Below are positions 52,285-60,820 of a stretch of DNA of 64,000 nt, piece after piece (the first letter of the stretch is position 1; the number at the start of each line of letters is the position of its first letter). This DNA is from Palsa-504 sp963739135 (GTDB lineage: Bacteria > Actinomycetota > Actinomycetes > Streptosporangiales > Streptosporangiaceae). A model generated the notes under the pieces. The model was not told the origin of the DNA and searched no databases. It was given only the letters and a program-made list of their open reading frames with translations. Position numbers and translations under genes: made by a program. Location: NCBI GenBank assembly GCA_963739135.1, contig CAVTZG010000022.1:110342-174341 (forward strand). The letters run 5' to 3'.

Positions 52285-53010
52285 GGCAGTGACGCTCACG
52301 GTCGCGCCATCGGCACCGCCGTGCTTGACCACGTTGTGCAGGGCCTCTGACACGATGCGGTACAGGTGCTCTTTCACCCCGGCCTCCAGGTCCAGCCGCT
52401 GCTCGGGGCCCTGCACCGTGATCGCCACCTGCTCCCGGGCGCTCAGCGCCGCTCCCTGCTTGCGCAGGGCCGCCACCAGGCCCTCCTCGGCCAGGGCCGC
52501 CGGCCGCAGCTCGAAGATCAGCGCCCGCATCTCGGCCAGCGCACCCCTGGTCAGCTCGGCCAGTTCGGCGACCGCACGGCCCAGCGGCCCGGACTCGCCC
52601 AGGCCGGCCTTGGCCAGCGACAGCTGCGCGGCCCGGGCGTGCATGGTCATCGAGAACAGCGCCTGGCTCACCGAATCGTGCAGGTCACGGGCCAGCCGGG
52701 TCCGTTCCAGCAGAGCCGCCGCCTGCCTGGCCTGAGAGCCCAGCTGGGCGCTGGTCACCGCCACCGCCGCCTGATCGGCCAGGGCCGTGTAGAAGGCCAG
52801 CTCCACCTCGCTCGGCCCGGCCAGCCCCGACGGCAGATGCACCCCGAAGACGCCGAACACCCTCTTCTCCCAGCACAGGGGCAAAAAAACCGCTGCCTGC
52901 CAGTCCAGGCCGTTCAGCGTGGCGGCAAAAGCCTCCGTGGCCGGGTTGGCCTCCCAGACGTTAGCAGTTCGTGTCGGGCCGCATGCAGCACAATGAACAG
53001 CTCAAGCTGA
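52285..53010 (-). pseudogene. NarL-type histidine kinase, both ends missing
   Basis: A frame reads a late GAF domain (NPATEAFAATLNGLDWQAAV, FGVFGVHLPSGLAG), the dimerisation and phosphoacceptor helix (ERTRLARDLHDSVSQALFSM with the His) and the ATPase N-box (IVSEALHNVVKHGGADG). Similarity stops at VSVTA, before the G boxes, so ATP could not be bound. The frame continues over the small gene at 52252. Its 5-prime side ends at the duplicated segment at 53021. Confidence 0.75.
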
Positions 53011-53020
53011 TAGTGCAACT

Positions 53021-53366
53021 GAGGGCGCCGCCGGGCGCGCATTCAGCCGAAGCCCGCGGCGTCCCAGAAGTAGAGGAATGCTCCGCAGGTAGCCAAGCCA
53101 GCGCCGGGCCGGAAGGCTACTCACCGTGAGGGTTCTGCTTCCGAGTCAAGCTCGGCAAGGATCCGGGTGACAGATTCCTGGAGTTTCGGTAGGTCGCGCG
53201 TCACTGTGTTCCACACGACGTCGAGATCGATATCGAAGTAGCCGTGGCTCACCCGATTGCGCATGCCGGTGATCACGCGCCAGGGCACTTCAGGATGCGC
53301 GGCGCGGACCTTATCGCTGACGCCCCGTGACACTTCGCCGATGATCTATCCAGTGAAGCACCGCGC
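53021..53366. repeat. 346-bp duplicated segment, copy 1
   Basis: It aligns without gaps to 63377 to 63722 (constant offset of 10356 bases), differing at about 16 positions. It contains the C-terminal part of hepT plus about 100 bases downstream. Confidence 0.92.
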
Positions 53367-53475
53367 TCTGCAGCAGTTCGTCGGTGTCGAAGCGCGTCCG
53401 GTCGTCCTGGACGTAGCGCCTGATCCTATCGATCGCAGCCAAGACGTCCGCCAGACGCTCACGGTCGTCTCTCAC
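53121..53475 (-). pseudogene. hepT: HepT-type (HEPN) toxin, frameshifted
   Basis: The first part from GTG 53475 reads RDDRERLADVLAAIDRIRRY and DTDELLQSAVLHWI; the rest in another frame is IIGEVSRGVSDKVRAAHPEV, RVITGMRNRVSHGYFDIDLD and VWNTVTRDLPKL. The catalytic HEPN motif RNRVSHGY (R-x4-H) is present in the second part. The break lies near 53346. Its GTG overlaps the stop of mntA as GTGA. The same broken junction is found in the second copy at 63702. Confidence 0.82.
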
Positions 53476-53813
53476 AGGGCAACGGCCTCTGCCAGGACCC
53501 GGTCCCGAATGCGCGCCTTCAGGCCGCGCGGCGTGGCCACGTCCACATGACGCCCGACGATCTCCTCAACGTCAAGCGCAAAACCGCTGAGGTCGAACAG
53601 CGTGGTGTCCGGACCCGGGGCTACCAGGAGATCCACGTCACTCGTCTCGACCGCTTCCCCGCGAGCTACCGAACCGAACACACGCACGTCACGCAAGCCG
53701 CGCTCGGACGCGGCCGCGAGAATCTGCCTCCGAGCCGCCCGAAGGGACCCGAGATCCGGCGACCGTTCCTGCTGCGGTGGACCTGGCACAATGAGTCCTT
53801 TCCCCGGTACCAC
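53472..53813 (-). CDS. mntA: MntA-type nucleotidyltransferase antitoxin
   Basis: A 113-residue protein with FGSVARGEAVETSDVDLLVA, the GS-x10-DxD nucleotidyltransferase motif, and FALDVEEIVGRHVDVATPRG. MntA neutralises HepT by AMPylating it. The start is uncertain; a GTG nine codons in (VPGPPQQERS) is also possible. The partner toxin is frameshifted. Confidence 0.85.
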   Translation of the reverse strand: MVPGKGLIVPGPPQQERSPDLGSLRAARRQILAAASERGLRDVRVFGSVARGEAVETSDVDLLVAPGPDTTLFDLSGFALDVEEIVGRHVDVATPRGLKARIRDRVLAEAVAL

Positions 53814-54054
53814 ATGCTACTAGCCCACTTCACGGACCCGAGGTCGGGACTTTCGCGTCGCGTCATGCCGGGCGAGCCAGCTGGTGGCAACACGCATTGC
53901 TCAGTTCCGCATGCTCTTGGCGAGCCAGGCAAGCAGCCCGTCCAGTCCTTCCCGCCGTACACCTTGGCCCGCCAGACCCGCTCTCGCGGATTCGAGTCTG
54001 AAACCGGCTCTTGCGAGCTGGCTGGTGGCGGCCGCGCCTGATTCCGGGGACTGT

Positions 54055-54261
54055 TCAGGCACGGATAGCCTGTTCGTTATTCGGATCGGCCGTCTTCTCA
54101 TGAAGAAGTGCGAAGTGGCGCATCACGAGCTGGTGATGCCGTTTAAGGTGGATCTTGACCCTGCGCACGGCCCAAACCGCGCACAGAATCGATGCCGCGA
54201 TGTTGGGCCAAACCGGATCGTAGAAATCTACGATTACCCAGTGATGAAACCATGCATTCAT
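54055..54261 (-). CDS. Small phage-like membrane protein
   Basis: A 68-residue protein starting MNAWFHHWVIVDFYDPVWPN, with one helix (IAASILCAVWAVRRV), then a basic HLKRHHQLVMRHFALLHEKT tail. This short-helix-plus-charged-tail form is common in actinophage genomes. The site GGGGGAAACGC precedes the ATG. It may be a prophage leftover. Confidence 0.5.
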   Translation of the reverse strand: MNAWFHHWVIVDFYDPVWPNIAASILCAVWAVRRVKIHLKRHHQLVMRHFALLHEKTADPNNEQAIRA

Positions 54262-54640
54262 GCGTTTCCCCCAATCTCGTGGGCGCTGCCCCTTGGCCGG
54301 ATATGCAGGGCCCTAAGCGCAGTAAAGGTCGGATGCGGGGGAGGTTCCTCCCCAAACATACAGAGCAAGCGCAGCCAATGCAGATACATCCGGCCCCGGG
54401 TAACGAAGAGAGAGCCCGCCGGGTGGCTCTTTGCGTCCCGCAGGGCGTCGCGGCGTGCCGAGCGGGCCGAACGTGCATGCACCACACTGTCCGCAGAGCT
54501 CTTGCGGCTGCGCGGAACTCGAACACTGATATCGCCGTCGGACAGCCGCGGCACCCGGCACTCACCAGCCCGCACGCCGGGCAGACCCGGGACCTCGCAG
54601 CGGCGGCGCGCCCGCATCCAGCGTCGTCCTCACTATCCGG
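54262..54640. other. Gene-free stretch
   Basis: A minus frame 54258 to 54617 is open, but its Arg-rich translation has no motif. Nothing is recognised. Confidence 0.35.
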
Positions 54641-54885
54641 TGCAGCCGCAGGTGCCAGGGCAGCAGCCGCGCCAGGCGGCGATCATGGCCCGGTCAGCCC
54701 AGTCCGATTCCGGGCGGCTGACCTGGCGGCGCACGACTGCGACCTCGTGCCGCAGTACCAAGATCTCCACGTCTTTGGAGATATCTGGCGGGCGAGCAGC
54801 GCCAGCCAGCCGGACAACCGCACCATGAGCAGATAGACGAGGCGGAAGAGCACGACCGCCAAGGATAGAAGCACAGGTCAGATGC
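54640..54885 (-). mobile_element. IS3-type integrase N-terminal remnant
   Basis: Minus frames read VLFRLVYLLMVRLSGWLALL, then KDVEILVLRHEVAVVRRQVS and WADRAMIAA, the typical lead of actinobacterial IS3/IS481-like integrases (hydrophobic start, then EILVLRHxxAVLRRQ). A frame change separates the two. The HTH and DDE parts are missing. A related remnant is at 56640. Confidence 0.65.
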
Positions 54886-55043
54886 TCTGCACGAGCTCTG
54901 GCACGCCACAAGAACCGGGAGCCATGTATCAAGTGAGCATCGGATGCCTCCGATCTGATGTGGCCGACGAGAAAGAGGCGGGCCAAGCAGGTTGACCCGC
55001 CCTCTGAGGTCGACGGTTCAGCAGGCTCAAGCGGGGGGAAGCA

Positions 55044-56537
55044 ATGGACGCGACCAACGGGGCAGCGCAGGAGAAGGCCGATTTCTTCGACGCCAGCATG
55101 CACATGGTGCACATCACCGGGTTCCCGCGTCGGCAGGGTGTGCTGGTGCATCCGGTGGAGGCGCCGCACGGCGCACGGCTGGATGTGTGGCGGACGAACC
55201 CGAACGACGAGCGGCACATTTCCGGGCCCTCAGGCGAGGGCGCCGCGTTCAGTACGCGGACCTTCTCGCTGGCCAATAGCGGAAACCGGACGCTGCGGGC
55301 CCCGAAAAGGTCGTGGAAAGTCAGCGTCGAACCTGATGAAGGCCGCGAGCGGCTGGCCGGTATGGCACGCATCAATCTGAAGTCGATGTACAACGATCCT
55401 TCGCAAATGCGGGAGGCGCTTGCCTGGCATCTATTCGGTCGCGCTGGGGTGCCGTCGCCGCGGCACACCTACGCCAAGCTGGCCTTGGATGCGACATACT
55501 TCGGCCTGTTCGCCGTCATCGAGCAGGTCGACAAGAGATTCCTGAAGGATCACTTCGGCGCGAACCACCGAGGCAACCTGTACAAAGCATATTGCGGTGA
55601 TGTCGGGTGCGCGACCCTGGAGCACCGTACCGGGCACGACGGTGACGACAGCGGGCGCCAGTACTTCACGCCAGGCAGCGACGACCTCACCTATCGCCTC
55701 AAGACCAACGAGGACGACGCTGAGGCCAGCACCTACGACGATCTCGCCAGGTTCATCGCGGTGATCAACGGTGTGGGCCTGCCCGGCGGCACTGAGCGGT
55801 TCGATACCGACGCTTTCCGTGAGTCGGTGGACGCCATCATGAACGCGCACGCGTTTCTCAGGTGGGCGAGCGTCAACCTGCTGCTCGGCAGCTGGGACAA
55901 TTACTTCAAGACCCCATCCAACTACTATCTCTACAACTCGGGGCGACAGGGCGCGGACAACAACTTCATGGAGTCGCCCTACTTCACATTCATTCCCTGG
56001 GACTATGACAACTGCCTGGGGATCGACTACTTCGGCACGCGGTGGCAGTACACCGACATTCTCGACTGGGCGAGCAACACCCGCCGCCAACGGCGCAACC
56101 ACGGCGCGTCGCGTATTCCGCTGGTGCAGAACCTGCTCCGCAACCGTGACTATCGTCAATACTACCTGGATTACCTGGAACACCTGATCGATACTGAATT
56201 CAATCCAGGCACGATCAGCGCGGTGATCGGCGCCGGCTCCGACAACGGCCTGTGGGCACGTGTCCGCCAGGCGGCCTACCTCGAATCAGGGACGCCTTAC
56301 GGCCAGCCGTTCACAGGCCGCCAGTTCACCAACGACGAGGTCTACTTGAGTGGCTGCAAGCAGAACGAACTCAGGCACGGCAACGAGAAAGTAGAGGGCA
56401 TCGTCCACTACGTCCGGATGCGGCGAGACAGCGCACGGCAGCAACTGCGGCAGCTGAGGAAGACGACGCCGCGCGCCACCGACCCAGCGGCGTTCGCTAC
56501 CACCCTGGCAAACGCCGCCGCGGCGGGCGTGAGCTGA
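55044..56537 (+). CDS. CotH-type atypical protein kinase
   Basis: ATG 55044 follows GGGGGGAAGC. The 497-residue protein has the CotH core: KRSWKVSVEPDEG, ARINLKSMYNDPSQMREALA, HTYAKLALDATYFGLFAVIE with QVDKRFLKDHFG, GNLYKAYCG, and NYYLYNSGRQG ahead of FIPWDYDNCLGIDYFG. CotH proteins are secreted or coat-associated kinases that phosphorylate spore-coat proteins in bacilli. No signal peptide is seen, so it may act inside the cell. GC is lower than the neighbours and it is flanked by transposase scraps on both sides, suggesting transfer. Confidence 0.87.
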   Translation: MDATNGAAQEKADFFDASMHMVHITGFPRRQGVLVHPVEAPHGARLDVWRTNPNDERHISGPSGEGAAFSTRTFSLANSGNRTLRAPKRSWKVSVEPDEGRERLAGMARINLKSMYNDPSQMREALAWHLFGRAGVPSPRHTYAKLALDATYFGLFAVIEQVDKRFLKDHFGANHRGNLYKAYCGDVGCATLEHRTGHDGDDSGRQYFTPGSDDLTYRLKTNEDDAEASTYDDLARFIAVINGVGLPGGTERFDTDAFRESVDAIMNAHAFLRWASVNLLLGSWDNYFKTPSNYYLYNSGRQGADNNFMESPYFTFIPWDYDNCLGIDYFGTRWQYTDILDWASNTRRQRRNHGASRIPLVQNLLRNRDYRQYYLDYLEHLIDTEFNPGTISAVIGAGSDNGLWARVRQAAYLESGTPYGQPFTGRQFTNDEVYLSGCKQNELRHGNEKVEGIVHYVRMRRDSARQQLRQLRKTTPRATDPAAFATTLANAAAAGVS

Positions 56538-56639
56538 CGGGGTCCGCGTCGGGGCTCAGGAAGGCCGACCGAAGCAGCTTGAGCTGCTCAAGGAAGTGAA
56601 GATCTTCGACCTGTGGGTGCCGAAAACTACGTCACCCTA

Positions 56640-56870
56640 TGCGACCTGGGTGTATTCGTGGATCAGGCCGCCGAGCCGGTCCCGGCGCAGAACGCGTATA
56701 TCGGACTTTCCCGCTGGCGGATGCGCCCCGCGCGGCGGGCGGCCCGGCCCTCCCGGGTAAATCAACTTGCGGGTGATCAAACGGCGGTGCCAGACCAGCA
56801 GGAACAGCCAGCCGGACACCCGGACCATGATCAAATACAGCAGACGGACCGACAAGAACCGCGATCTTGC
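56640..56870 (-). mobile_element. IS3-type integrase remnant, internally deleted
   Basis: The frame reads RLLYLIMVRVSGWLFLLV joined directly to WHRRLITRKLIYPGGPGRPP. In a full integrase the two blocks are about 60 residues apart, so an internal deletion has occurred. It interrupts the 3-prime end of the toxin-like frame at 57045. Confidence 0.6.
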
Positions 56871-57045
56871 CCCAACGCGCTATTCGCTCCCGCGGATCCT
56901 CGTCGCGTACGGCCAGGCTGAACAACCTGTCGTACGGGTCCTCGCAGATGCGTGCCATAGTCCGCGCCAGAACATCGAAGGCATCATGCGGCAACCCGCC
57001 CATCTGCCGCAGCGCGTCTCCTTCGAGCCAGGGCCGGTAGTTCAC
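56871..57045 (-). pseudogene. RelE-like toxin, 3-prime end lost to the integrase remnant
   Basis: From GTG 57045, overlapping the DUF6247 stop as GTGA, the frame reads VNYRPWLEGDALRQMGGLPH, DAFDVLARTMARICEDPYDR and LFSLAVRDEDPRERI. The N-terminal pattern fits small RelE-like proteins found after DUF6247 genes. Homology ends near 56880, where the integrase piece begins, although the frame stays open to 56632. Confidence 0.55.
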
Positions 57046-57338
57046 CCGCCCGGGCGGAAGTGCCGTAGCGCGTCGTCGAGCAGCATTCCCTCGCCGGTAC
57101 CGGCAAGCGCCCGGTCTCGCGCCTCGTAAAAGCCCGGCCGGTTCGCGCTGATAGCCCTCCCGGCCCATAGCCGCAGGAACCGCTGCAGATGTTTCCAGCC
57201 AGCGGGATCGCGCGCACCGTCCACCGCCCGCCGGTATTGTGCCAGGAAGGTCTCACGCTCGCGATCCGGCAAGACGCGGAGGATGCGCTCAGGATCGAGC
57301 GAATCCTCCTGCCCCAAGTTGGCGGGTAGCGCGCTCAC
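57042..57338 (-). CDS. DUF6247 family protein, probable antitoxin
   Basis: A 98-residue protein: RILRVLPDRERETFLAQYRR, DPAGWKHLQRFLRLWAGRAI and ARDRALAGTGEGMLLDD. This is the DUF6247 pattern, small actinobacterial proteins found upstream of RelE-like genes. The antitoxin role is inferred from gene order and GTGA coupling. Confidence 0.75.
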   Translation of the reverse strand: MSALPANLGQEDSLDPERILRVLPDRERETFLAQYRRAVDGARDPAGWKHLQRFLRLWAGRAISANRPGFYEARDRALAGTGEGMLLDDALRHFRPGG

Positions 57339-57466
57339 ATCTGCATCCTAGCCAGGCTCCTCGCCCGGCATCCGCATCGCCGCGCCAAGGCCGCCCTGGC
57401 GCATAGCGTCGATGTGGTCAGGAATCTCCACGCCGCCATTGTGCCGCGACCGACGGCTCCGTGGCA

Positions 57467-58252
57467 CTAGGCCGGGAGGGGTTCGCCGGTTTCCAGCAGG
57501 GTCTTGAGGCTGGAGATGACATCCGGCCAGCCGCCGCTGACCATCTGGACGATGGTGCTGCCCGGCTCGAAGCCGTCGTGAATCACGGTCAGCTTCACGC
57601 CTTGCGTGACGGGCTCGATGTCGAAGGTGACCTTGGAGCGAGGTTCGCCGGCCAGCTTGGCCGCGAACTCCTGATCCCAGCCGAACTTCTCGGCCAGCTC
57701 GGGGGTCATGGTGTGCCAGGTGTAGGACAGGCGGCGGTATGGGTCGGATTCGAGCACGACGGACCCGGGGTCGCTGATCAGGACGCCGTGGTTGTTCCAG
57801 GTCACCGGCGATCCCTTGGCCCAGTCCGTGTGCAGCTCGGTCTGCCAGTACCGCCGGGTGAAGGCGGGGTCGGTCAGGCCCTGCCACAGCCGCTCGGGCG
57901 TGGTGCGGATGTAGGTGGTGTAGACGAACGAGGGTGCTTCCACTTCGGTCTCCTCCAGTGCTTTCTTCAGATCGGCCAGGGCCTCGACCCTGGGCTGGTC
58001 ATAGCGGCTGATCCAGCGCTCGGCGATGTCGCTGATGGGGGCGGCGTTCAGGTAGTGCAGCTTCTCCCGGCCCCGGCGCACGGTGGTCACCAGGCCGGCC
58101 GCCTCGAGCACCGCCAGGTGCTTGCTGACCGACTGCCGGGCCATGTCCAGCCCGGCGCACAGCTGGCGCAGCGTCTGGCCGTTGTGGGCGTTCAGGCTGT
58201 CCAGCAGCATGCGGCGGCTGGGATCAGCCAGCGCTTTGAACACGTCATCCAT
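57467..58252 (-). CDS. ArsR-family regulator fused to an AHSA1/SRPBCC domain
   Basis: I use ATG 58252, eight bases after GGAG; the ATG at 58276 lies inside an operator palindrome. Residues 1 to 85 are an ArsR winged helix (DDVFKALADPSRRMLLDSLN, MARQSVSKHLAVLEAAGLVT). Residues 105 to 260 are an AHSA1/START-like domain (YTTYIRTTPERLWQGLTDPA, KVTFDIEPVTQGVKLTVIHD, GGWPDVISSLKTLLETGE). The SRPBCC cavity probably binds a lipophilic ligand that controls DNA binding. Two near-identical palindromes lie just upstream. Confidence 0.9.
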   Translation of the reverse strand: MDDVFKALADPSRRMLLDSLNAHNGQTLRQLCAGLDMARQSVSKHLAVLEAAGLVTTVRRGREKLHYLNAAPISDIAERWISRYDQPRVEALADLKKALEETEVEAPSFVYTTYIRTTPERLWQGLTDPAFTRRYWQTELHTDWAKGSPVTWNNHGVLISDPGSVVLESDPYRRLSYTWHTMTPELAEKFGWDQEFAAKLAGEPRSKVTFDIEPVTQGVKLTVIHDGFEPGSTIVQMVSGGWPDVISSLKTLLETGEPLPA

Positions 58253-58267
58253 CTCGTCATCTCCGAA

Positions 58268-58313
58268 GGCAGCCATTTGGCTGCCTCTTAATTTAGGCAG
58301 CCAAATGGCTGCA
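58268..58313. promoter_or_regulatory. Twin operator of the ArsR-AHSA1 gene
   Basis: Two palindromes built of the same half-site: GGCAGCCATTTGGCTGCC (58268 to 58285) and GGCAGCCAAATGGCTGCA (58296 to 58313), 28 bases apart centre to centre. The first covers the alternative ATG at 58276. They flank an AT-rich TCTTAATTTA, which could be the -10 region, so binding would block transcription. Confidence 0.8.
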
Positions 58314-58348
58314 TGTCAAGGCGCCAGAAGAACTCGCCGGGCACCTCC

Positions 58349-58445
58349 CACGGCCGTCCAGGTCACCGCGTTCGGCTGCTTCACCGGCACGGCGGCGTGC
58401 CTTCCGTTCGCCGGGCAGTTGCTGTCCCAGCTCGGTGCGCCATAC
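58349..58445 (+). pseudogene. Second EamA transporter fragment
   Basis: About 90 bases read AVQVTAFGCFTGTAACLPFA and GQLLSQLG, and match 41970 to 42056 at roughly nine of ten positions. No other part of the transporter is here. Confidence 0.7.
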
Positions 58446-58550
58446 AATCCGCGCGGGCACCTGAGGCGCTCCCGTCCATCCCGGCATGGGGACCAGCGTG
58501 CTCGCAGAATGATCACCGGGACCGTCGACCTGGTCCGAGAGGACTATTGA

Positions 58551-59852
58551 GTGACACACACAGCCGACGCAGTCGTGATCGGAACCGGGGTCATCGGTGC
58601 CGCTGTCGCCTACGAGCTCGCACAGACCGGACTGCGGGTTGTGGCTATCGACCGGCTGGGCGGTGTCGGTTCGGGCTCTACCAGCTCGTCCTCAAGCATC
58701 GTCCGCTTTCACTACTCGACCTTCGAGGGCGTGGCCGCTTCCTGGGAATCCAAGTTCAGCTGGGAGAGCTGGCCCGAATATCTGGGCAGCCGTCCCGAGG
58801 AATCCCTGGCAAGGTTTATCAAGACAGGTTGCCTGATCCTTGATGGTAGTACCCAGCGTGAGCGGGTGCTGCCTCTCTTTGACCGCGTCGGTGTCCCATA
58901 CCAGTGCTGGGATGCTGAGACCATCCGGCAGCGGGTGCCGGGTCTGGATCCCGGACGGTACGGTCCGCCCAAGTCGGTCACGGACGCCGCATTCTGGGCG
59001 GATGCCGACGGCGAACTCGGTGCCTACTACACGCCCGACGGCGGGTTCATCGACGACCCGCAGCTGGCGGCGAGGAACCTCATGGCCGCGGCGAAGCGGA
59101 GGGGGACCGAAATTCAGCTCCGCGAACAGGTGGTGGGGATCCTCCAGAAGAATGCGCGGGTCCATGGCATAAGGCTGCGCTCAGGAAGCGTGATTCAATC
59201 TCCCGTCGTGGTCAATGCGGCGGGCCCGTACTCCGGTCAGGTTAACGCTCTTGCGGGCGTCACCGGAGAATTCCGAATCCGAACCCGCCCACTGCGGCAG
59301 GAAGTCCATTCCGTGCCTGCACCGGCTGGCTATGCGCGAGGCGAGCTGGGTCCCGCTGTCACGGACGGAGACCTGGGCACATACTTCAGATCTCACTTCG
59401 GCGGGCAGCTTATCGTCGGAAGCGCGGAGCCAGCATGCGATGCCCTCCACTGGATAGATGACCCGGATGCTTTCGAGGCCCAGCCCACCGAGCAGGCGTG
59501 GGATTCGCAGGTACTCCGCCTGGCCCGAAGAATCCCGTCGCTGGGCATCCCGCCCCGTCCCGTTGGTTTCGCCGCACTATACGACGTGGCCGACGACTGG
59601 ATCCCGGTCTACGACCGTACCTCATTGGCTGGGTTCTATGTGGCCATTGGCACGAGCGGCAACCAGTTCAAAAACGCTCCTGTTGCCGGCCGCTTTATGG
59701 CGGCCCTAGTACACGCTTGCGAAAACGGACACGATCACGACTCGGATCCGGTTCTGTTTAGCGGACACTTCACCAAGAACGAAATAAACCTCGGGCACTA
59801 CTCACGCCTTCGCCAGCCCCATGCGGAGAGCGCGAACAATGTGATGGGCTGA
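58551..59852 (+). CDS. FAD-dependent amine/amino-acid oxidoreductase (DAO family)
   Basis: GTG 58551. A 433-residue protein. VVIGTGVIGAAVAYELAQTG is the N-terminal dinucleotide-binding motif, followed by the DAO landmarks SSSSIVRFHYS, GGFIDDPQLAARNLMAAAKR, VVNAAGPYSGQV and the C-terminal FYVAIGTSGNQFKNAPVAGR, which closes the FAD site. It resembles sarcosine oxidase beta and dimethylglycine oxidase-like enzymes; it would oxidise a secondary or primary amine. It appears intact, without partner genes. Confidence 0.9.
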   Translation: MTHTADAVVIGTGVIGAAVAYELAQTGLRVVAIDRLGGVGSGSTSSSSSIVRFHYSTFEGVAASWESKFSWESWPEYLGSRPEESLARFIKTGCLILDGSTQRERVLPLFDRVGVPYQCWDAETIRQRVPGLDPGRYGPPKSVTDAAFWADADGELGAYYTPDGGFIDDPQLAARNLMAAAKRRGTEIQLREQVVGILQKNARVHGIRLRSGSVIQSPVVVNAAGPYSGQVNALAGVTGEFRIRTRPLRQEVHSVPAPAGYARGELGPAVTDGDLGTYFRSHFGGQLIVGSAEPACDALHWIDDPDAFEAQPTEQAWDSQVLRLARRIPSLGIPPRPVGFAALYDVADDWIPVYDRTSLAGFYVAIGTSGNQFKNAPVAGRFMAALVHACENGHDHDSDPVLFSGHFTKNEINLGHYSRLRQPHAESANNVMG

Positions 59853-59922
59853 TACGTAGCTGCACAGATGACACGCGTTATCGCACTGATGGCGCTCGCC
59901 GCGCTGGGATTATCTGGCGCGC

Positions 59923-59943
59923 CGGTCCACGAACCGGTCCACG
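59923..59943. repeat. Dispersed 21-bp motif, copy 2
   Basis: Identical to 39353 to 39373. The preceding ~45 bases (ATGGCGCT and other short blocks) also resemble those before copy 1, so the similarity extends past the motif. Confidence 0.85.
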
Positions 59944-60063
59944 GCTAGAGCGCCATCTCCTCTCGTCCTGCTACTGTGCGTAACATTGCCAGATCCTCGG
60001 GCGCGGCGTAGCTGCCGCGCGCAGGTCACCACACCGTCCGGGCGAGCCGGAGCCGCGTCCGCC

Positions 60064-60390
60064 CTAGGACGCGATAGGTTCAGCCGACCCGCCCGCTGTC
60101 CTGCCCGCCCGCGCCCGACTCGCGGTAGCCGGCTTGCCGGAGCTCACCTTGGCACCGCTTGTGCTCGTTCCCTGGTCCGCATCATCCGCGACGCCCGCCT
60201 CTCTCGGCACCGTTACGGCCGTCGCCGGAGAGGTCTGGGTGCCGAGTCCAGAACGGCCGGCCGACTGAACGGGCGCTGGCGCCAGCCGGTCGCGCATATC
60301 CAGCTCGGGGGGACGTCATCGGGATACCCGGGACCGACGCAGAACTGGATGTCGGCGTGCCAGACCGGCTCGCCGCATTCGAGGCAGATC
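60064..60390 (-). pseudogene. HxlR regulator C-terminal fragment
   Basis: The minus strand reads ICLECGEPVWHADIQFCVGP and GYPDDVPP, then after a one-base shift in a C-run LDMRDRLAPAPVQSAG. This is the Cys-rich end of the intact HxlR protein at 61125 (ICEQCGDPVGHEDIRFCVGP). The winged helix is missing. Confidence 0.7.
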
Positions 60391-60391
60391 C

Positions 60392-60820
60392 GCGTTCTTC
60401 CTCACGCAGGCCGTCGCGCCCGCGATGATCCGCGCTGGCGGCGGGACCATCATCAACCTCGGCTCCTGGGTCGCACGGCTCGGGCTGCCGGTCGGCGCGC
60501 TCTACAGCTCGACCAAGGGAGCGGTAGAAACCCTGACCCGGGCCTGGGCGGCCGAGTTCGGCCCCCTGGGCATCCGCGTCAACGCGATCTCGCCGGGGGT
60601 CATCCTGCCGCCGGACTGGGATCCGGACACCGAGTACCCCGGCGAGGTGTTCATGCGCGGTGCCCCGGCGAGCGCGCCCGGTCACCCGGGTGCGATCGCC
60701 GCCGCGGCGGTCTATCTCGCCTCAGACGAGGCCGCCTTCGTCCACGGCGCGGTCCTCGACATCGACGGGGGCCGGGTGAACGTGCTCACATCCGCGGACG
60801 CCGCCGCCGTCCGTCCCTAA
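60392..60820 (+). pseudogene. Short-chain dehydrogenase/reductase, N-terminus missing
   Basis: From 60392 the frame reads AFFLTQAVAPAMIRAGGGTI, INLGSWVARLG, the catalytic YSSTKGAVETLTRAWAAEFG (YxxxK), IRVNAISPGV and AAVYLASDEAAFVHGAVLDI, with the end DGGRVNV. About 110 residues with the NAD-binding TGxxxGxG loop are missing, so it cannot bind cofactor. It meets the HxlR fragment head to head at about 60390. Confidence 0.8.
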
